Source of the DNA: Alginatibacterium sediminis
GTDB lineage: Bacteria > Pseudomonadota > Gammaproteobacteria > Enterobacterales > Celerinatantimonadaceae
DNA: 64,000 nucleotides
NCBI RefSeq assembly: GCF_003610775.1
Contig: NZ_RAQO01000006.1
Span: forward strand, 62,001 to 126,000
Reading direction: 5' to 3'
This document shows, piece by piece, positions 55,254 to 64,000 of the stretch (its first letter is position 1; the number at the start of each line of letters is the position of its first letter). The notes under the pieces are model-generated. The model was not told the origin of the DNA. It saw only the letters and a list, made by a program, of their open reading frames with translations, and did not search any database. Position numbers and translations under genes: made by a program.

Positions 55254-55781
55254 CTAGTCCTCTAATTCGCTTAAGCACATTTCTTCATAGACTTGAGTAC
55301 ACCAAGCTTTTACTCGCTCAGCAGTTAGCTCTGGTTGTCTATCTTCATCAATGCCGAGTCCCACAAAGTGATTGTCGTCAGCCATCGCTTTAGACTCTTC
55401 GAAGTCATAGCTTTCTGTTGACCAATGGCCAACAACGGTTGCGCCGCGGGCTACAACAATGTCGTTCAAACTACCCATGGCATCTAAAAAGTACTCTGCG
55501 TAATCTTCTTGGTCACCACAGCCAAAAATGGCAACTAGTTTTTCAGAGAAATCAATTTGTTCAAGTTCTGGGAAAAAGTCATCCCAGTCACATTGAGATT
55601 CCCCATAGTACCAAGTTGGGATACCGAACAAAATCAGAGAAAACTCGTCAATTTCTTCTTTAGTTGATTTGGCAATGTCTTTTACATCGACTAATTTTTT
55701 GCCCAACTCTTTTTGAATCATTTGTGCGACGGCTTCGGTATTACCGGTATCGCTGCCAAAGAATATGCCTACACTTGCCAT
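55254..55781 (-). CDS. fldA: Flavodoxin FldA
   Basis: This 175-residue long-chain flavodoxin shows the FMN phosphate loop GIFFGSDTGNTEAVAQMI, the LFGIPTWYYGESQCDWDDFF loop near residue 50 and FGCGDQEDYAEYFLDAMG near 90. The last two carry the aromatic residues stacking on FMN. It is an electron carrier replacing ferredoxin and supports IspG/H, MetH and similar enzymes. It follows ybfE after four bases, so they form an operon. Confidence 0.93.
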   Translation of the reverse strand: MASVGIFFGSDTGNTEAVAQMIQKELGKKLVDVKDIAKSTKEEIDEFSLILFGIPTWYYGESQCDWDDFFPELEQIDFSEKLVAIFGCGDQEDYAEYFLDAMGSLNDIVVARGATVVGHWSTESYDFEESKAMADDNHFVGLGIDEDRQPELTAERVKAWCTQVYEEMCLSELED

Positions 55782-55785
55782 TGTT

Positions 55786-56091
55786 TTACCCTGTTTCGAG
55801 CTGATGTGATTCGGAACTTGCTTGATTCAGATGCTCTAGTAGCACTGATTCAATGAGATCGCTTCGGCTCATACCGTGATAGGCGGCCAAGCCATTCAAA
55901 GCGTCAAACAATTCCGTTCCAACTTTTAATTCTATACGCTTTATACCTGCGTTGCGGTCTCGGCGTACTTGGTTTCGCTTATTTATTTTTAACTGCTCTT
56001 TGCGATCGAGCGGATTAGTCTTTGGTCTGCCAACGCGTTTTTCAGCGCTGAACAGGTCGATCGTGGTTCGATCGGTATTTTGCTTTGCCAT
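55786..56091 (-). CDS. ybfE: YbfE-family ribbon-helix-helix-like protein
   Basis: The start at 56091 gives MAKQNTDRTTIDLFS; the longer frame runs into the preceding gene. The 101-residue protein is strongly basic, with RVGRPKTNPLDRKEQLKINKRNQVRRDRN. A C-terminal helical section, IKRIELKVGTELFDALNGLAAYHGMSRSDLIESVLLEHL, resembles a ribbon-helix-helix fold. In E. coli ybfE is LexA-regulated and lies next to fldA. I saw no clear LexA site upstream here. Confidence 0.82.
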   Translation of the reverse strand: MAKQNTDRTTIDLFSAEKRVGRPKTNPLDRKEQLKINKRNQVRRDRNAGIKRIELKVGTELFDALNGLAAYHGMSRSDLIESVLLEHLNQASSESHQLETG

Positions 56092-56102
56092 TACTGTATT
56101 TC

Positions 56103-56324
56103 TTATCCCAGCCCTTGGCCTTCCCAGAATATCTGGATCACGCCTTTGGCAATAAATCCTGCACAACCTAGAAACAACACCATCCAGACGATTAAGCGTC
56201 CAAATCGAGGAACCTGCCCTTTATTGAGTACATCGTGAATCGCCATTCCAATCAGGAAAAATAGAATGATAAAGCCAATATTCATTCCAATGGCTTCGAT
56301 TAGTTCAATATGCTCAGCAAACAT
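56103..56324 (-). CDS. DUF2788 small membrane protein
   Basis: The 73-residue protein has two hydrophobic segments, IGMNIGFIILFFLIGMAIHDV and FGRLIVWMVLFLGCAGFIAKGVIQ. It ends in a short IFWEGQGLG tail. This matches DUF2788, whose function is unknown. It is the first gene of the DUF2788-ybfE-fldA group, eleven bases ahead of ybfE. Confidence 0.8.
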   Translation of the reverse strand: MFAEHIELIEAIGMNIGFIILFFLIGMAIHDVLNKGQVPRFGRLIVWMVLFLGCAGFIAKGVIQIFWEGQGLG

Positions 56325-56390
56325 GCTGCTCTCAGTTTCAATTTTCGAAGCGGAACTATAGCATATTCAAAATCGACTTTGTTTCACATT

Positions 56391-57161
56391 TTATTGGCTT
56401 TTGCTTAGAAAATGAGCACTTATGCGATTAAATAGGCTTGGTTTTTGAGCATGCAACCAATGCCCAGCATCTTGGATGATTTTAAGTGTAGCATTTGGAA
56501 ACTGTTGCATTATTTTAGTTTGAAACTCAGCTTTTATATACTCGGAATCACTACCTTTTATGAATAGACATGGCCCAGAATAGATATTGTCGAAATTTGG
56601 CCAGTCAAGAATCTCTGAATAATAGGTTTGAAGCGCGTTGATATCGAAGTCCCAATTCCAACCTTGGTCCTGTTTACTAAGGCTGCGCAATAAAAACTGT
56701 CGAACCTCAGGCATTGTCACAAACTGTGCAAGTTGTTGTTCCGCTTGCTTTCGGTTTTCTATTTTTGCTAATTCAACGGCTTTTAGTCCTTGAAATACTT
56801 CAGCGTGACTAGCTTGATAAACCACGGGGGCGATGTCAGCTACAATGAGCTGATCCACTTTATCTGGCGCAAGTAAGGCTGTAGCCATTGCTACTTTACC
56901 CCCCATGGAATGTCCCAAAAGGCTAAATGATGAGAGTTCCAGATCTTGAGCGAGACTAATAATGTCATTGGCTTGAATTTTATAATTCATGCCGTCTTCA
57001 CGTGGCGACTGACCATGATTACGAGCATCGACACTGACGACTCTGTAGCCCTGATCAACAAGGTGGCGGGCACATAACTGTAAGTTACTTTTGGCGCCAA
57101 ATAGACCATGGATCAATATCACTACTGGTCCTTGACCCTGGTCGCTATAGTTCAAATTCAT
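56391..57161 (-). CDS. ybfF: YbfF alpha/beta-hydrolase esterase
   Basis: The 256-residue protein is an alpha/beta hydrolase. It has ILIHGLFGAKSNL near residue 15, VSVDARNHGQSP near 42, the nucleophile elbow LLGHSMGGKVAM near 80, and a C-terminal DAGHWLHAQKPSLF with the catalytic His. E. coli YbfF hydrolyses acyl-CoA and other esters. It is divergent from seqA, exactly as in enterics. Confidence 0.88.
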   Translation of the reverse strand: MNLNYSDQGQGPVVILIHGLFGAKSNLQLCARHLVDQGYRVVSVDARNHGQSPREDGMNYKIQANDIISLAQDLELSSFSLLGHSMGGKVAMATALLAPDKVDQLIVADIAPVVYQASHAEVFQGLKAVELAKIENRKQAEQQLAQFVTMPEVRQFLLRSLSKQDQGWNWDFDINALQTYYSEILDWPNFDNIYSGPCLFIKGSDSEYIKAEFQTKIMQQFPNATLKIIQDAGHWLHAQKPSLFNRISAHFLSKSQ

Positions 57162-57318
57162 TGGTGTTTCTTAGTGGTTCTTCATTCTTGATATGATGCC
57201 TAGCAGCCAAGGATAGAGCAAGTTTATGCGGTGAATTGTACGATTGGATATGGGAAATGAAGCGAGGAGGCTGTTATACTGCCACCACTTTTGAGTTACA
57301 AAATGAATTGTAGGGTCA

Positions 57319-58041
57319 ATGAAATCTATTGAAGTCGATGAACAACTGTATCGTTATATTGCTAGCCAAACTCAAGACATAGGCGAAAGTGCCTCAGACA
57401 TCCTCAGACGTTTACTAGGATTTGAGCCCTTGGGTAATCGAGTATCACCAGACGATGCACTTGTATCCAATACCAAAGCACTCACTGGGGAAGCATTGGT
57501 TAATACGCCAGACCAAGCTATTAAGGCTGCATCTTCGGAGTCGGGCGAAAAGAAAACTGAAAACCTCTCTAATACAAGCTCATCAGCTACAATAAAGGTC
57601 AGTGCCAAAAAAACAAATTCTAGTAAACTCAAACCTAAGGCGAGTAATACTAAAACTGTTAAACGGCGTAAATACCAATTGAGCTTTAATCCAAAACAGA
57701 TACCAAGCGCTGAAGACTTTTGCAACGAGATTAAAGCAGAGCAGGGCTTAAGCATTACCCAACGATATTTGGCGGTACTCGCGTATCTGCATGCGATAGA
57801 TCCCAATTCCTTTGGACAAGCTTGCCAGCTTAAAGGATCAAAGCGTTTGTATTTTGCAGCTTCTCAAGAAGAACTGCTGACCAGTGGCAATAATAGTAAG
57901 CCGCAAGCTATCGAGGGCAGCGAGTTTTGGGCCGTGACGAATAATAACTCCCAACGCAAGCGTTTTTTGACTGGGCAGTTAGCCAGTGCAATGCAAGTTG
58001 ATGAGCAATCAATGGAACAACTTTTAGACGTTCTCGCCTAA
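57319..58041 (+). CDS. seqA: SeqA negative modulator of replication initiation
   Basis: SeqA binds hemimethylated GATC sites and delays re-initiation at oriC. The N-terminal oligomerisation part is KSIEVDEQLYRYIASQ followed by SASDILRRLLGF. The C-terminal DNA-binding domain shows QRYLAVLAYLHAIDPNSFGQACQL and SKPQAIEGSEFWAVTNNNSQRKRFLTGQL. At 240 residues it is longer than E. coli SeqA because of a Ser/Lys/Thr-rich linker at about residues 55-125. The presence of SeqA implies Dam methylation in the host. It is followed by pgm. Confidence 0.93.
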   Translation: MKSIEVDEQLYRYIASQTQDIGESASDILRRLLGFEPLGNRVSPDDALVSNTKALTGEALVNTPDQAIKAASSESGEKKTENLSNTSSSATIKVSAKKTNSSKLKPKASNTKTVKRRKYQLSFNPKQIPSAEDFCNEIKAEQGLSITQRYLAVLAYLHAIDPNSFGQACQLKGSKRLYFAASQEELLTSGNNSKPQAIEGSEFWAVTNNNSQRKRFLTGQLASAMQVDEQSMEQLLDVLA

Positions 58042-58086
58042 AGGCTGGAGAACCCGAGCGAATTTTAATTATCTTTAGGAGTAACA

Positions 58087-59736
58087 ATGGCTATTCATCC
58101 ATTAGCAGGAAAGCCAGCACAAGCTGAGCACCTATGTAATATTCCCAAGTTGGTTTCTGACTACTATTTGCTTAAGCCTGACGTATCGGTGCGCGAGCAA
58201 CAAGTTGCGTTTGGAACTTCAGGACACAGGGGAAGTAGTAGCTTATCAGCCTTTAATGAAAACCATATCCTGGCCATTAGCCAAGCTATTTGCGAATACC
58301 GTGCCGAGCAAGGTTATACAGGGCCAATATTTGTGGGTAAAGATACTCATGCATTGTCTGAACCTGCATTTGCCAGTGCCTTAGAGGTGTTCGCGGCAAA
58401 TGGTGTTGAAGTGCGTTATCAAGAAGGCTTCGGTTACACACCAACCCCAGTCATATCTCACGCCATATTAGGCTATAACCGTAACCACAAGGACCAAGCT
58501 GATGGTGTGGTGATTACGCCTTCACATAACCCACCGGAAGATGGTGGGTTTAAATATAATCCGCCCAATGGTGGCCCCGCTGATGGCGATGTGACTAAAC
58601 TCGTTCAAGATCGAGCTAATCAAATCCTTGCTTCAGATATGGGAGCAATAAAACGCATTAGCTATAGTGACGCTTTGCTCGCACCCAATGTGCAGGCCTA
58701 CGACTACGTGACACCTTATGTTGACGACCTTGAAAATGTGTTAAATCTAAAAGCAATTGCGGATGCTAAGGTCAAAATTGGAGTCGACACTTTAGGTGGC
58801 TCTGGAGTTGCGTATTGGCCAGTTATCGCAGAACGTTATGGCTTGGATATAAATGTTGTAAACGATCGCGTTGATCCTACGTTTTCGTTTATGACGCTCG
58901 ATAAAGATGGCAAAATTCGCATGGATTGTTCTTCACCGTATGCGATGGCTAGTCTAATCGGTCTAAAAGACAGCTTTGATGTTGCTATAGCAAACGATCC
59001 AGATTACGACCGCCATGGCATTGTGACGCGCTCGGCGGGATTGCTAAATCCTAATCACTACTTGGCTGCTGCGATTTCCTACCTTTATACGCATCGAGAA
59101 AATTGGAGTAAGCAGGCTGCGATTGGTAAAACCTTGGTCTCTAGCTCAATGATCGACCGCGTTGCTCAGAAACTCGGCCGCGAATTAAAAGAAGTGCCGG
59201 TTGGATTCAAATGGTTTGTCGATGGTCTGTATGATGGCAGCATTGCTTTTGGTGGCGAAGAAAGCGCCGGCGCGTCATTTTTACGCAAAGACGGCAGCGT
59301 TTGGAGTACTGACAAAGACGGGATTATCTTAGCGTTACTTGCAGCTGAGATGATAGCGGTGACAGGTAAAGATCCGGCGCAGCTATATCAAGAATTTGTG
59401 AGTGAGTTTGGTGCACCTGTTTATCGACGCATTGATGCCCCAGCTAGCGTAGAACAAAAAGCGGTATTATCTAGCATGAGCCCTGACCTAGTTGAAGCGA
59501 CAGAACTAGCAGGGGAGCCTATCATTGCTAAGTTGACCAAAGCACCTGGTAATAATGCAGCAATCGGTGGACTCAAGGTTGTCACTGAAAACGGCTGGTT
59601 TGCAGCGCGACCATCGGGTACTGAAGCAATCTATAAAATCTACATGGAAAGCTTCAAAGGCGAACAGCATCTCGAACAAATCGAGCAAGAGGCACAACAA
59701 ATCGTAAGTGATGCCTTGGCCAAAGCTGGTTTGTAA
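58087..59736 (+). CDS. pgm: Phosphoglucomutase (alpha-D-glucose specific)
   Basis: This 549-residue enzyme interconverts glucose-1- and glucose-6-phosphate. Visible sites are [12 protein letters not shown] near residue 40, the phosphoserine loop [14 protein letters not shown] near 140, the metal loop [12 protein letters not shown] near 300, the sugar-binding [11 protein letters not shown] and the phosphate-binding [16 protein letters not shown]. The length and seqA-pgm order match enterics. It supplies glucose-1-phosphate for CDP-glucose synthesis by RfbF. AGGAG lies 6 bases before the ATG. Confidence 0.95.
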   Translation: MAIHPLAGKPAQAEHLCNIPKLVSDYYLLKPDVSVREQQVAFGTSGHRGSSSLSAFNENHILAISQAICEYRAEQGYTGPIFVGKDTHALSEPAFASALEVFAANGVEVRYQEGFGYTPTPVISHAILGYNRNHKDQADGVVITPSHNPPEDGGFKYNPPNGGPADGDVTKLVQDRANQILASDMGAIKRISYSDALLAPNVQAYDYVTPYVDDLENVLNLKAIADAKVKIGVDTLGGSGVAYWPVIAERYGLDINVVNDRVDPTFSFMTLDKDGKIRMDCSSPYAMASLIGLKDSFDVAIANDPDYDRHGIVTRSAGLLNPNHYLAAAISYLYTHRENWSKQAAIGKTLVSSSMIDRVAQKLGRELKEVPVGFKWFVDGLYDGSIAFGGEESAGASFLRKDGSVWSTDKDGIILALLAAEMIAVTGKDPAQLYQEFVSEFGAPVYRRIDAPASVEQKAVLSSMSPDLVEATELAGEPIIAKLTKAPGNNAAIGGLKVVTENGWFAARPSGTEAIYKIYMESFKGEQHLEQIEQEAQQIVSDALAKAGL

Positions 59737-59766
59737 GTAAAATATCAATAGTAGTACAAATTAGAG

Positions 59767-59791
59767 GGGTAGCTGACTGGCTACCCTTTTT
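59767..59791 (+). terminator. Terminator after pgm
   Basis: GGGTAGC and GCTACCC form a 7-bp stem around six bases, followed by five Ts. It lies 30 bases past the pgm stop. Confidence 0.85.
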
Positions 59792-59979
59792 ATTTGCATA
59801 AAAAGTCAATGAAAACGTAATTCAAGTCAGGTTTTATTCAAGGTGGTGCATGTTCTATGGCTAAAGTTAACAGCTTGTTTAGATTTGATTAATGAGATGA
59901 ATAAGCCCACGCAGCCGAAGAAATTGCTTTAACTGATGGTCAAAATTAAATCAAAAGTGTAGGCTTAAAGTCCATTTAA

Positions 59980-59995
59980 GGTGATCGCGATCACC
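59980..59995. promoter_or_regulatory. Candidate CRP site upstream of glgP
   Basis: GGTGATCGCGATCACC is a perfect 16-bp palindrome containing GTGA-N6-TCAC, the core of the CRP site TGTGA-N6-TCACA. The outer base of each half differs from consensus. It lies about 220 bases before the glgP start. The function is inferred. Confidence 0.45.
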
Positions 59996-60136
59996 AAATT
60001 GCGTCAAAGTTGAAATGAAATCATTTTCAAAATTTTTCTTTGTAGCTCGCTTGAATTAGGATAGTCCTCAATGAATGAGCGAGGATCTTCAACGTAAATA
60101 AAATCTGCATAAAAATGTAGGACAAATGTTGTAAGA

Positions 60137-60165
60137 TTGACGGATCGAATTTTAGTGGGTTTAAC
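60137..60165 (+). promoter_or_regulatory. Possible sigma-70 promoter for glgP
   Basis: TTGACG (60137-60142) is followed after 17 bases by TTTAAC (60160-60165), with five and four matches to the -35 and -10 consensus. It sits about 50 bases upstream of the glgP ATG. It is a sequence match only. Confidence 0.4.
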
Positions 60166-60214
60166 ACTCCGCAAACCAGTTTTAATATTTAAGTTTAAAC
60201 TAAAGGAAATAAAC

Positions 60215-62683
60215 ATGGCTGCAAAAAAGTCTAAAGCGAAAGCAGTGACCAGCGCTCAGTTTCAAGAATTGATCGTTAAGCACCTTCGTAGCACTTACGG
60301 TACAGATGAGAAAAAAGCAAACGACCAAGCATGGTGGAAAGCAACTTGTTCTGCTGTAAATGAAATGATTTTCGAACGTTTAACTGAAACTCAAAAGTCC
60401 AATGCTGTGAATGACTCACGTGCAGTGCACTATCTTTCACTAGAATTTTTGATGGGCCGTTTAACCATCAACAATCTGCATAACGTTAAAGTGTTTGACC
60501 AAGCACGTGAAGCGCTAAAAGCACTGGGTAAAGATATCAATGAAATCTGTGACGAAGAACCAGATATGGCCCTTGGTAATGGCGGACTAGGTCGTCTAGC
60601 GGCTTGTTTTATCGATTCATTAGCCACATTGAATTATCCAGCCGTAGGTTACGGTATCCACTATGAACATGGTTTGTTCCGTCAAGACATTCAAGGGGGC
60701 CGTCAAATTGAGCGTCCTGATAGTTGGCGCGAATACGGCAACCCTTGGGAGATTTGCCGTCCGGAGTCAGTACAAGAAATCCCGCTTTACGGTTATGTAG
60801 AGACCGTATTTGGTGAAGATGGTCAATTGCGTAAAGTATGGCATGCTGGTCGTAAAATCAAAGGGGTTCCATGGGATATTCCAGTTGTCGGTTATGAAGC
60901 CCAAACAGTGAACGTTTTGCGTTTGTGGGAATCTAAAGCAGCTGACTTCTTTGATTGGGATGTCTTTAATGCCGGTGGTTATATCGATTCACAAGCTGAA
61001 AAATCGCAAGCTGAAGCCGTTTCTAAAGTTCTGTATCCAAATGACGAAACGGAAGCAGGTAAAGAACTGCGCCTGATTCAGCAGTACTTCTTCTGTGCTT
61101 GTTCTTTGAAAGACATCATCCGTCGTTATAAGCGTAACCATTCAGATTTCTCTAACTTCTCGAAACAAGCTGTCATTCAGTTAAACGATACTCACCCAAC
61201 TGTGGCTATCCCTGAATTGATGCGCATATTAGTTGATGAAGAAGGCCTCAATTGGGACGACGCGTGGAAAGTATGTAACGAAAGCTTCGCTTATACCAAT
61301 CACACTCTCTTGCCTGAAGCGCTTGAGAAGTGGGGCGTGCATTTGTTTGAGAAGGTACTTCCACGTCATATTGAAGTCATTTATGAAATCAACCGTCGCT
61401 TCCTTGAAGATGTTGTAGAGAAAAAATGGCCTGGCAACGACGAAATGAAGCGTCGCCTGTCTATCATCGAAGAAGGTGAGTCTCGTATGGTGCGTATGGC
61501 TTACCTAGCGGTTGTTGGTAGCTTTAAGACTAACGGTGTTGCAGCAATGCACTCTGAGTTAGTTAAAGAAGATTTGTTCCCCGAGTTCTACGAACTGTGG
61601 CCAGAGCGTTTTGTTAACGTGACTAACGGTGTGACGCCTCGTCGTTGGTTGTTAGCATGTAACGAGCAACTTGCCAAAATGTACGACAAAACCGTTGGAA
61701 CTGACTGGCCTTTACACCTAGACCAACTTAAAGGTGCGGCTAAACTCGCTGATAATACTAAGTTCCAAAAAGAGTTCATGGCGATTAAACGCGAGAAGAA
61801 AGTTGAACTAGCTGATGAAATCGAGAAATTATGCGGTATCAAGGTAAGTCCTGATGCTATGTTTAATATCTTGATTAAGCGTCTTCATGAGTACAAGCGT
61901 CAACACTTGGCACTTCTTCACATCTTGGCCCTTTACCGCCGTTTACTTGAAAACCCAGATTATGATATGGGTCCACAGGTATTCATCTTCGGTTCTAAAG
62001 CAGCGCCAGGCTACAAACTTGCGAAAGATATTATCTATGCCATCAACAAAGTTGCTGACAAGGTAAATAACGACGAGCGCATTAAAGGTAAGTTGAAAGT
62101 TGTCTTCATGCCAAACTATCGTGTAACGCTTGCTGAGAAACTGTTCCCAGCCGGTGATGTGTCGTTGCAAATTTCTACTGCAGGCTTTGAAGCTTCAGGT
62201 ACAGGTAACATGAAGTTTGCCCTTAACGGTGCGCTTACTATCGGTACTATGGATGGTGCAAACGTGGAAATTCGTGAAGAAGTTGGCGATGAGAACATCT
62301 TCATCTTTGGTAAGAATTGTGATGAAGTTAAGGCGCTTAAAGCTGAGGGTTATAACCCATGGGATTATTACTATGCTAACCCAGAGCTTAAAGCTGTACT
62401 CGATTGGTTAGACACTGACTTCTTTACTCCGGGTAAACCAGGCGAATTGTCTTCCATTAAAAACAGTATGCTTGATGGCGGCGACCCATATCTGTGCTTG
62501 GCCGATTATGAGTCATTTACCAACCAATACGTAAATGTGGATGCGGCTTACCGCGATCAAGCGAAGTGGGCGAAAATGGCTATCATCAACTCCGCATCTG
62601 TAGGTAAGTTTAACTCAGACCGTTCAATTGAAGATTATGTTGAGCGTATCTGGAAACTTGAAAAAGTACTTCCAAAACAATAA
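60215..62683 (+). CDS. glgP: Glycogen/maltodextrin phosphorylase
   Basis: The ATG at 60215 lies 8 bases after AAGGA and gives 822 residues; an in-frame start 78 bases earlier lies over the possible promoter. The protein shows [21 protein letters not shown] near residue 115, [16 protein letters not shown] near 325, [16 protein letters not shown] near 550 and the PLP-lysine site [20 protein letters not shown] near 660. It phosphorolyses alpha-1,4-glucans to glucose-1-phosphate, which Pgm can then use. malP is the alternative name. The motifs do not separate the two. Confidence 0.93.
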   Translation: MAAKKSKAKAVTSAQFQELIVKHLRSTYGTDEKKANDQAWWKATCSAVNEMIFERLTETQKSNAVNDSRAVHYLSLEFLMGRLTINNLHNVKVFDQAREALKALGKDINEICDEEPDMALGNGGLGRLAACFIDSLATLNYPAVGYGIHYEHGLFRQDIQGGRQIERPDSWREYGNPWEICRPESVQEIPLYGYVETVFGEDGQLRKVWHAGRKIKGVPWDIPVVGYEAQTVNVLRLWESKAADFFDWDVFNAGGYIDSQAEKSQAEAVSKVLYPNDETEAGKELRLIQQYFFCACSLKDIIRRYKRNHSDFSNFSKQAVIQLNDTHPTVAIPELMRILVDEEGLNWDDAWKVCNESFAYTNHTLLPEALEKWGVHLFEKVLPRHIEVIYEINRRFLEDVVEKKWPGNDEMKRRLSIIEEGESRMVRMAYLAVVGSFKTNGVAAMHSELVKEDLFPEFYELWPERFVNVTNGVTPRRWLLACNEQLAKMYDKTVGTDWPLHLDQLKGAAKLADNTKFQKEFMAIKREKKVELADEIEKLCGIKVSPDAMFNILIKRLHEYKRQHLALLHILALYRRLLENPDYDMGPQVFIFGSKAAPGYKLAKDIIYAINKVADKVNNDERIKGKLKVVFMPNYRVTLAEKLFPAGDVSLQISTAGFEASGTGNMKFALNGALTIGTMDGANVEIREEVGDENIFIFGKNCDEVKALKAEGYNPWDYYYANPELKAVLDWLDTDFFTPGKPGELSSIKNSMLDGGDPYLCLADYESFTNQYVNVDAAYRDQAKWAKMAIINSASVGKFNSDRSIEDYVERIWKLEKVLPKQ

Positions 62684-62710
62684 TCACCTTCGTCGGTAAT
62701 TAGTGTAAGA

Positions 62711-62734
62711 GGTTGGCCTTGGCCAACCTTTTTT
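62711..62734 (+). terminator. Terminator after glgP
   Basis: GGTTGGC and GCCAACC pair around a CTTG loop, followed by six Ts. It lies 27 bases past the glgP stop. Confidence 0.88.
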
Positions 62735-62804
62735 CGTTTCTGACTAGATTTTTATATCTATATAACAGACACTTTGAGCTATACCTTCAGCCAAAGCGTG
62801 CACT

Positions 62805-63578
62805 ATGTGGCAATGCCTTAAAGCGGTTCTTTTAGGAACGCTATTTTATTTGACGAGCCTGTCTCCAAGTTATGCTTTGCAACTTGCAGTTGCTTCTAAT
62901 TTTGCCAAGCCTATGCGAGCACTTCTTGACGCTTATCCGGATCAATCAGTAGAAATTGGCGTGTCATTTGGCTCAACCGGCCAGCTTTATACTCAAATAG
63001 AACACGGTGCCCCGTTTCATATTTTTTTGGCCGCTGATCAACAAAGACCGCATCGTGCAGTAAACAATAAACTGGCTGTACCGGGCTCTCAATTTAGCTA
63101 TGCCCAAGGCCGCTTGGTATTGTGGGGGCCTTACTGGGAAACAGAGGTCACGCAGGACGCACTCGCGTCTAATTTAGGCAGTCGCATTGCCATGGCAAAC
63201 CCTAAGATTGCCCCCTATGGCTTAGCAGCACAGCAATGCCAGCAATACTTTTCCGATCTGCTGCCGACTAAGCCCACGTTAATAGTGGCGCAAAATGTCG
63301 GGCAAAGCTTTCAATTTACCAGTAGCGGCAATGTAGATTTTGGTTATGTTTCGCTTTCGCAAGTTCTCGGTGACCAAGCGAGTAGTCGTTATTGGATATT
63401 ACCGCAAGCTTGCTATCAACCCATATTACAAGATGCCGTGTTGCTCTCTAATGCTGCGACTAACCGTGACGCATTGGCGTTTTTTGCGTATCTGAAGAGC
63501 CCAGCAGCACAGCAGATTATTCAAGAGCATGGCTACCATGTTCTTGCTAAACCAATAAAGGAAAATGATGAGCCTTAG
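62805..63578 (+). CDS. modA: Molybdate ABC transporter substrate-binding protein ModA
   Basis: The 257-residue protein has a signal peptide cut after SPSYA. The mature start LQLAVASNFAKPMRALLDAY is typical of ModA. VSFGSTGQLYTQIEHGAPFHIFLAADQQRP near residue 48 and IAMANPKIAPYGLAAQQ near 130 follow, as does NVGQSFQFTSSGNVDFGYVSLSQ near 165 with the ligand-binding Ser region. It delivers molybdate to the ModB permease encoded four bases downstream. Tungstate or another oxyanion cannot be excluded. Confidence 0.9.
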   Translation: MWQCLKAVLLGTLFYLTSLSPSYALQLAVASNFAKPMRALLDAYPDQSVEIGVSFGSTGQLYTQIEHGAPFHIFLAADQQRPHRAVNNKLAVPGSQFSYAQGRLVLWGPYWETEVTQDALASNLGSRIAMANPKIAPYGLAAQQCQQYFSDLLPTKPTLIVAQNVGQSFQFTSSGNVDFGYVSLSQVLGDQASSRYWILPQACYQPILQDAVLLSNAATNRDALAFFAYLKSPAAQQIIQEHGYHVLAKPIKENDEP

Positions 63579-63581
63579 ATT

Positions 63582-64000
63582 ATGGACTTGAGCTCAGTGG
63601 CGGTAAGTTTAAAACTCGCCAGCGTGGTCACCTTAATACTTATGCTAGTCTGTACGCCGCTTGCATGGTGGTTGTCTCAAACGCGTTCAAAATTCAAACC
63701 GTGGATAAGCGCTCTTTTAGCTATGCCTTTGGTGTTGCCGCCAACGGTACTTGGTTTCTACTTGTTATTACTGATGTCCCCACAGTCTTTTTTTGGACAG
63801 TTTTATCAAAGTATTGGCTTAGGTACGCTGCCGTTCTCATTTACCGGAATTGTTATCGCTTGCACTATTCATTCGCTGCCGTTTGTAGTGCAACCGCTAC
63901 AAAGTGGATTTGAGGCCATTGGTCGCGAGCCTTTGGAAGCGGCTGCAACACTAAGAGCTGGACCGATTGACCGCTTCTTTAAAGTTATATTGCCGTTGGC
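63582..64000 (+). CDS. modB: ModB molybdate ABC permease (truncated by the window end)
   Basis: From the ATG at 63582 the frame stays open to the end, about 139 codons. It shows membrane segments (LASVVTLILMLVCTPLAWWL, ISALLAMPLVLPPTVLGFYLLLL, GIVIACTIHSLPFVVQPLQ). The EAA-loop signature, EAAATLRAGPIDRFFKVILPL, contacts the ATPase subunit. A modC gene is expected just beyond the window. Confidence 0.9.
   Translation, partial: MDLSSVAVSLKLASVVTLILMLVCTPLAWWLSQTRSKFKPWISALLAMPLVLPPTVLGFYLLLLMSPQSFFGQFYQSIGLGTLPFSFTGIVIACTIHSLPFVVQPLQSGFEAIGREPLEAAATLRAGPIDRFFKVILPL

Larger units (their letters stand above)
59737..60214. other. Gene-free leader between pgm and glgP
   Basis: No protein or RNA gene is recognised in this stretch. 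It contains the pgm terminator, a CRP-like palindrome, an imperfect inverted repeat at 60010-60030 (TTGAAATGA / TCATTTTCAA) and a possible promoter, which are listed separately where clear. Confidence 0.7.

Noticed and set aside
56325-56390. LexA operator before DUF2788-ybfE
   Set aside because: No CTGT-N8-ACAG pattern was found, although the E. coli counterpart is LexA-regulated.
1-64000. tRNA genes, rRNA genes, CRISPR arrays or a phage
   Set aside because: No cloverleaf-like run, no rRNA core sequence, no regularly spaced repeats and no phage structural genes were recognised by eye. Dedicated searches could not be run.

Overview
The window looks like chromosomal DNA from a marine-type gammaproteobacterium, probably close to the Alteromonadales. 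The evidence is a SeqA/Dam-type replication marker in an enterobacterial-like fur / fldA-ybfE-ybfF / seqA-pgm neighbourhood, plus TamA/TamB, CnoX, an HlyU-family protein, MalZ and moderately low GC. This is inferred from gene content, and no species is claimed. No tRNA, rRNA or CRISPR array was seen.

Region 1 (1-29933, all + strand) is a long surface-polysaccharide locus, probably an O-antigen or capsule. It opens with a truncated unknown gene, a FAD oxidoreductase, two GT2-type glycosyltransferases, an aldo/keto reductase and a broken GtrA flippase gene. A nine-gene cassette follows (legB, legC, legG, legI, legH, ptmE, ptmF, legF, ptmA) that encodes a full Campylobacter-like route to a CMP-legionaminic-acid-type nonulosonic acid. 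Two further Gfo/Idh/MocA-like oxidoreductases come next. Then a CDP-3,6-dideoxyhexose module (ddhD-rfbF-rfbG-rfbH plus a 3,5-epimerase and an SDR reductase) points to CDP-ascarylose. The end of the locus holds an FAD protein, a Wzx flippase, glycosyltransferases, a Wzy-like polymerase, a hexapeptide acyltransferase and an NDP-sugar epimerase. The later part of the locus (about 20-30 kb) is visibly AT-rich.

Region 2 (30194-31389) is an IS3-family element with recognisable ends and a 4-bp target duplication. Both of its transposase frames are broken. It separates the sugar locus from wecA, which is on the opposite strand and encodes the enzyme that would start the repeat unit on undecaprenyl phosphate.

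Region 3 (31450-53206) is mostly housekeeping. It holds an unknown protein resembling part of an acyl-adenylate ligase, a membrane VTT-domain/FAD-disulfide oxidoreductase fusion, tamA-tamB, a degenerate ArnD-like protein, cnoX, a two-receiver regulator, an FAH-family hydrolase, an HlyU-family protein, rmuC, malZ, rsuA, galM, a degenerate HD-GYP protein and ubiX.

Region 4 (53230-64000) carries fur, a DUF4442 protein, a lytic transglycosylase, a DUF2788-ybfE-fldA operon, ybfF, seqA, pgm, glgP and the start of a molybdate transporter (modA, and modB cut by the window end). Pgm, GlgP, MalZ and GalM together suggest glycogen/maltodextrin turnover. Pgm also supplies the glucose-1-phosphate that RfbF needs for the dideoxyhexose.

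The most unusual items are several proteins that keep their family fold but lack canonical active-site residues: the ArnD-like protein, the HD-GYP protein, the GtrB-like transferase, the first receiver domain and the dideoxyhexose reductase. Also notable are the frameshifted GtrA and the pairing of a nonulosonic acid with a 3,6-dideoxyhexose pathway in one locus.
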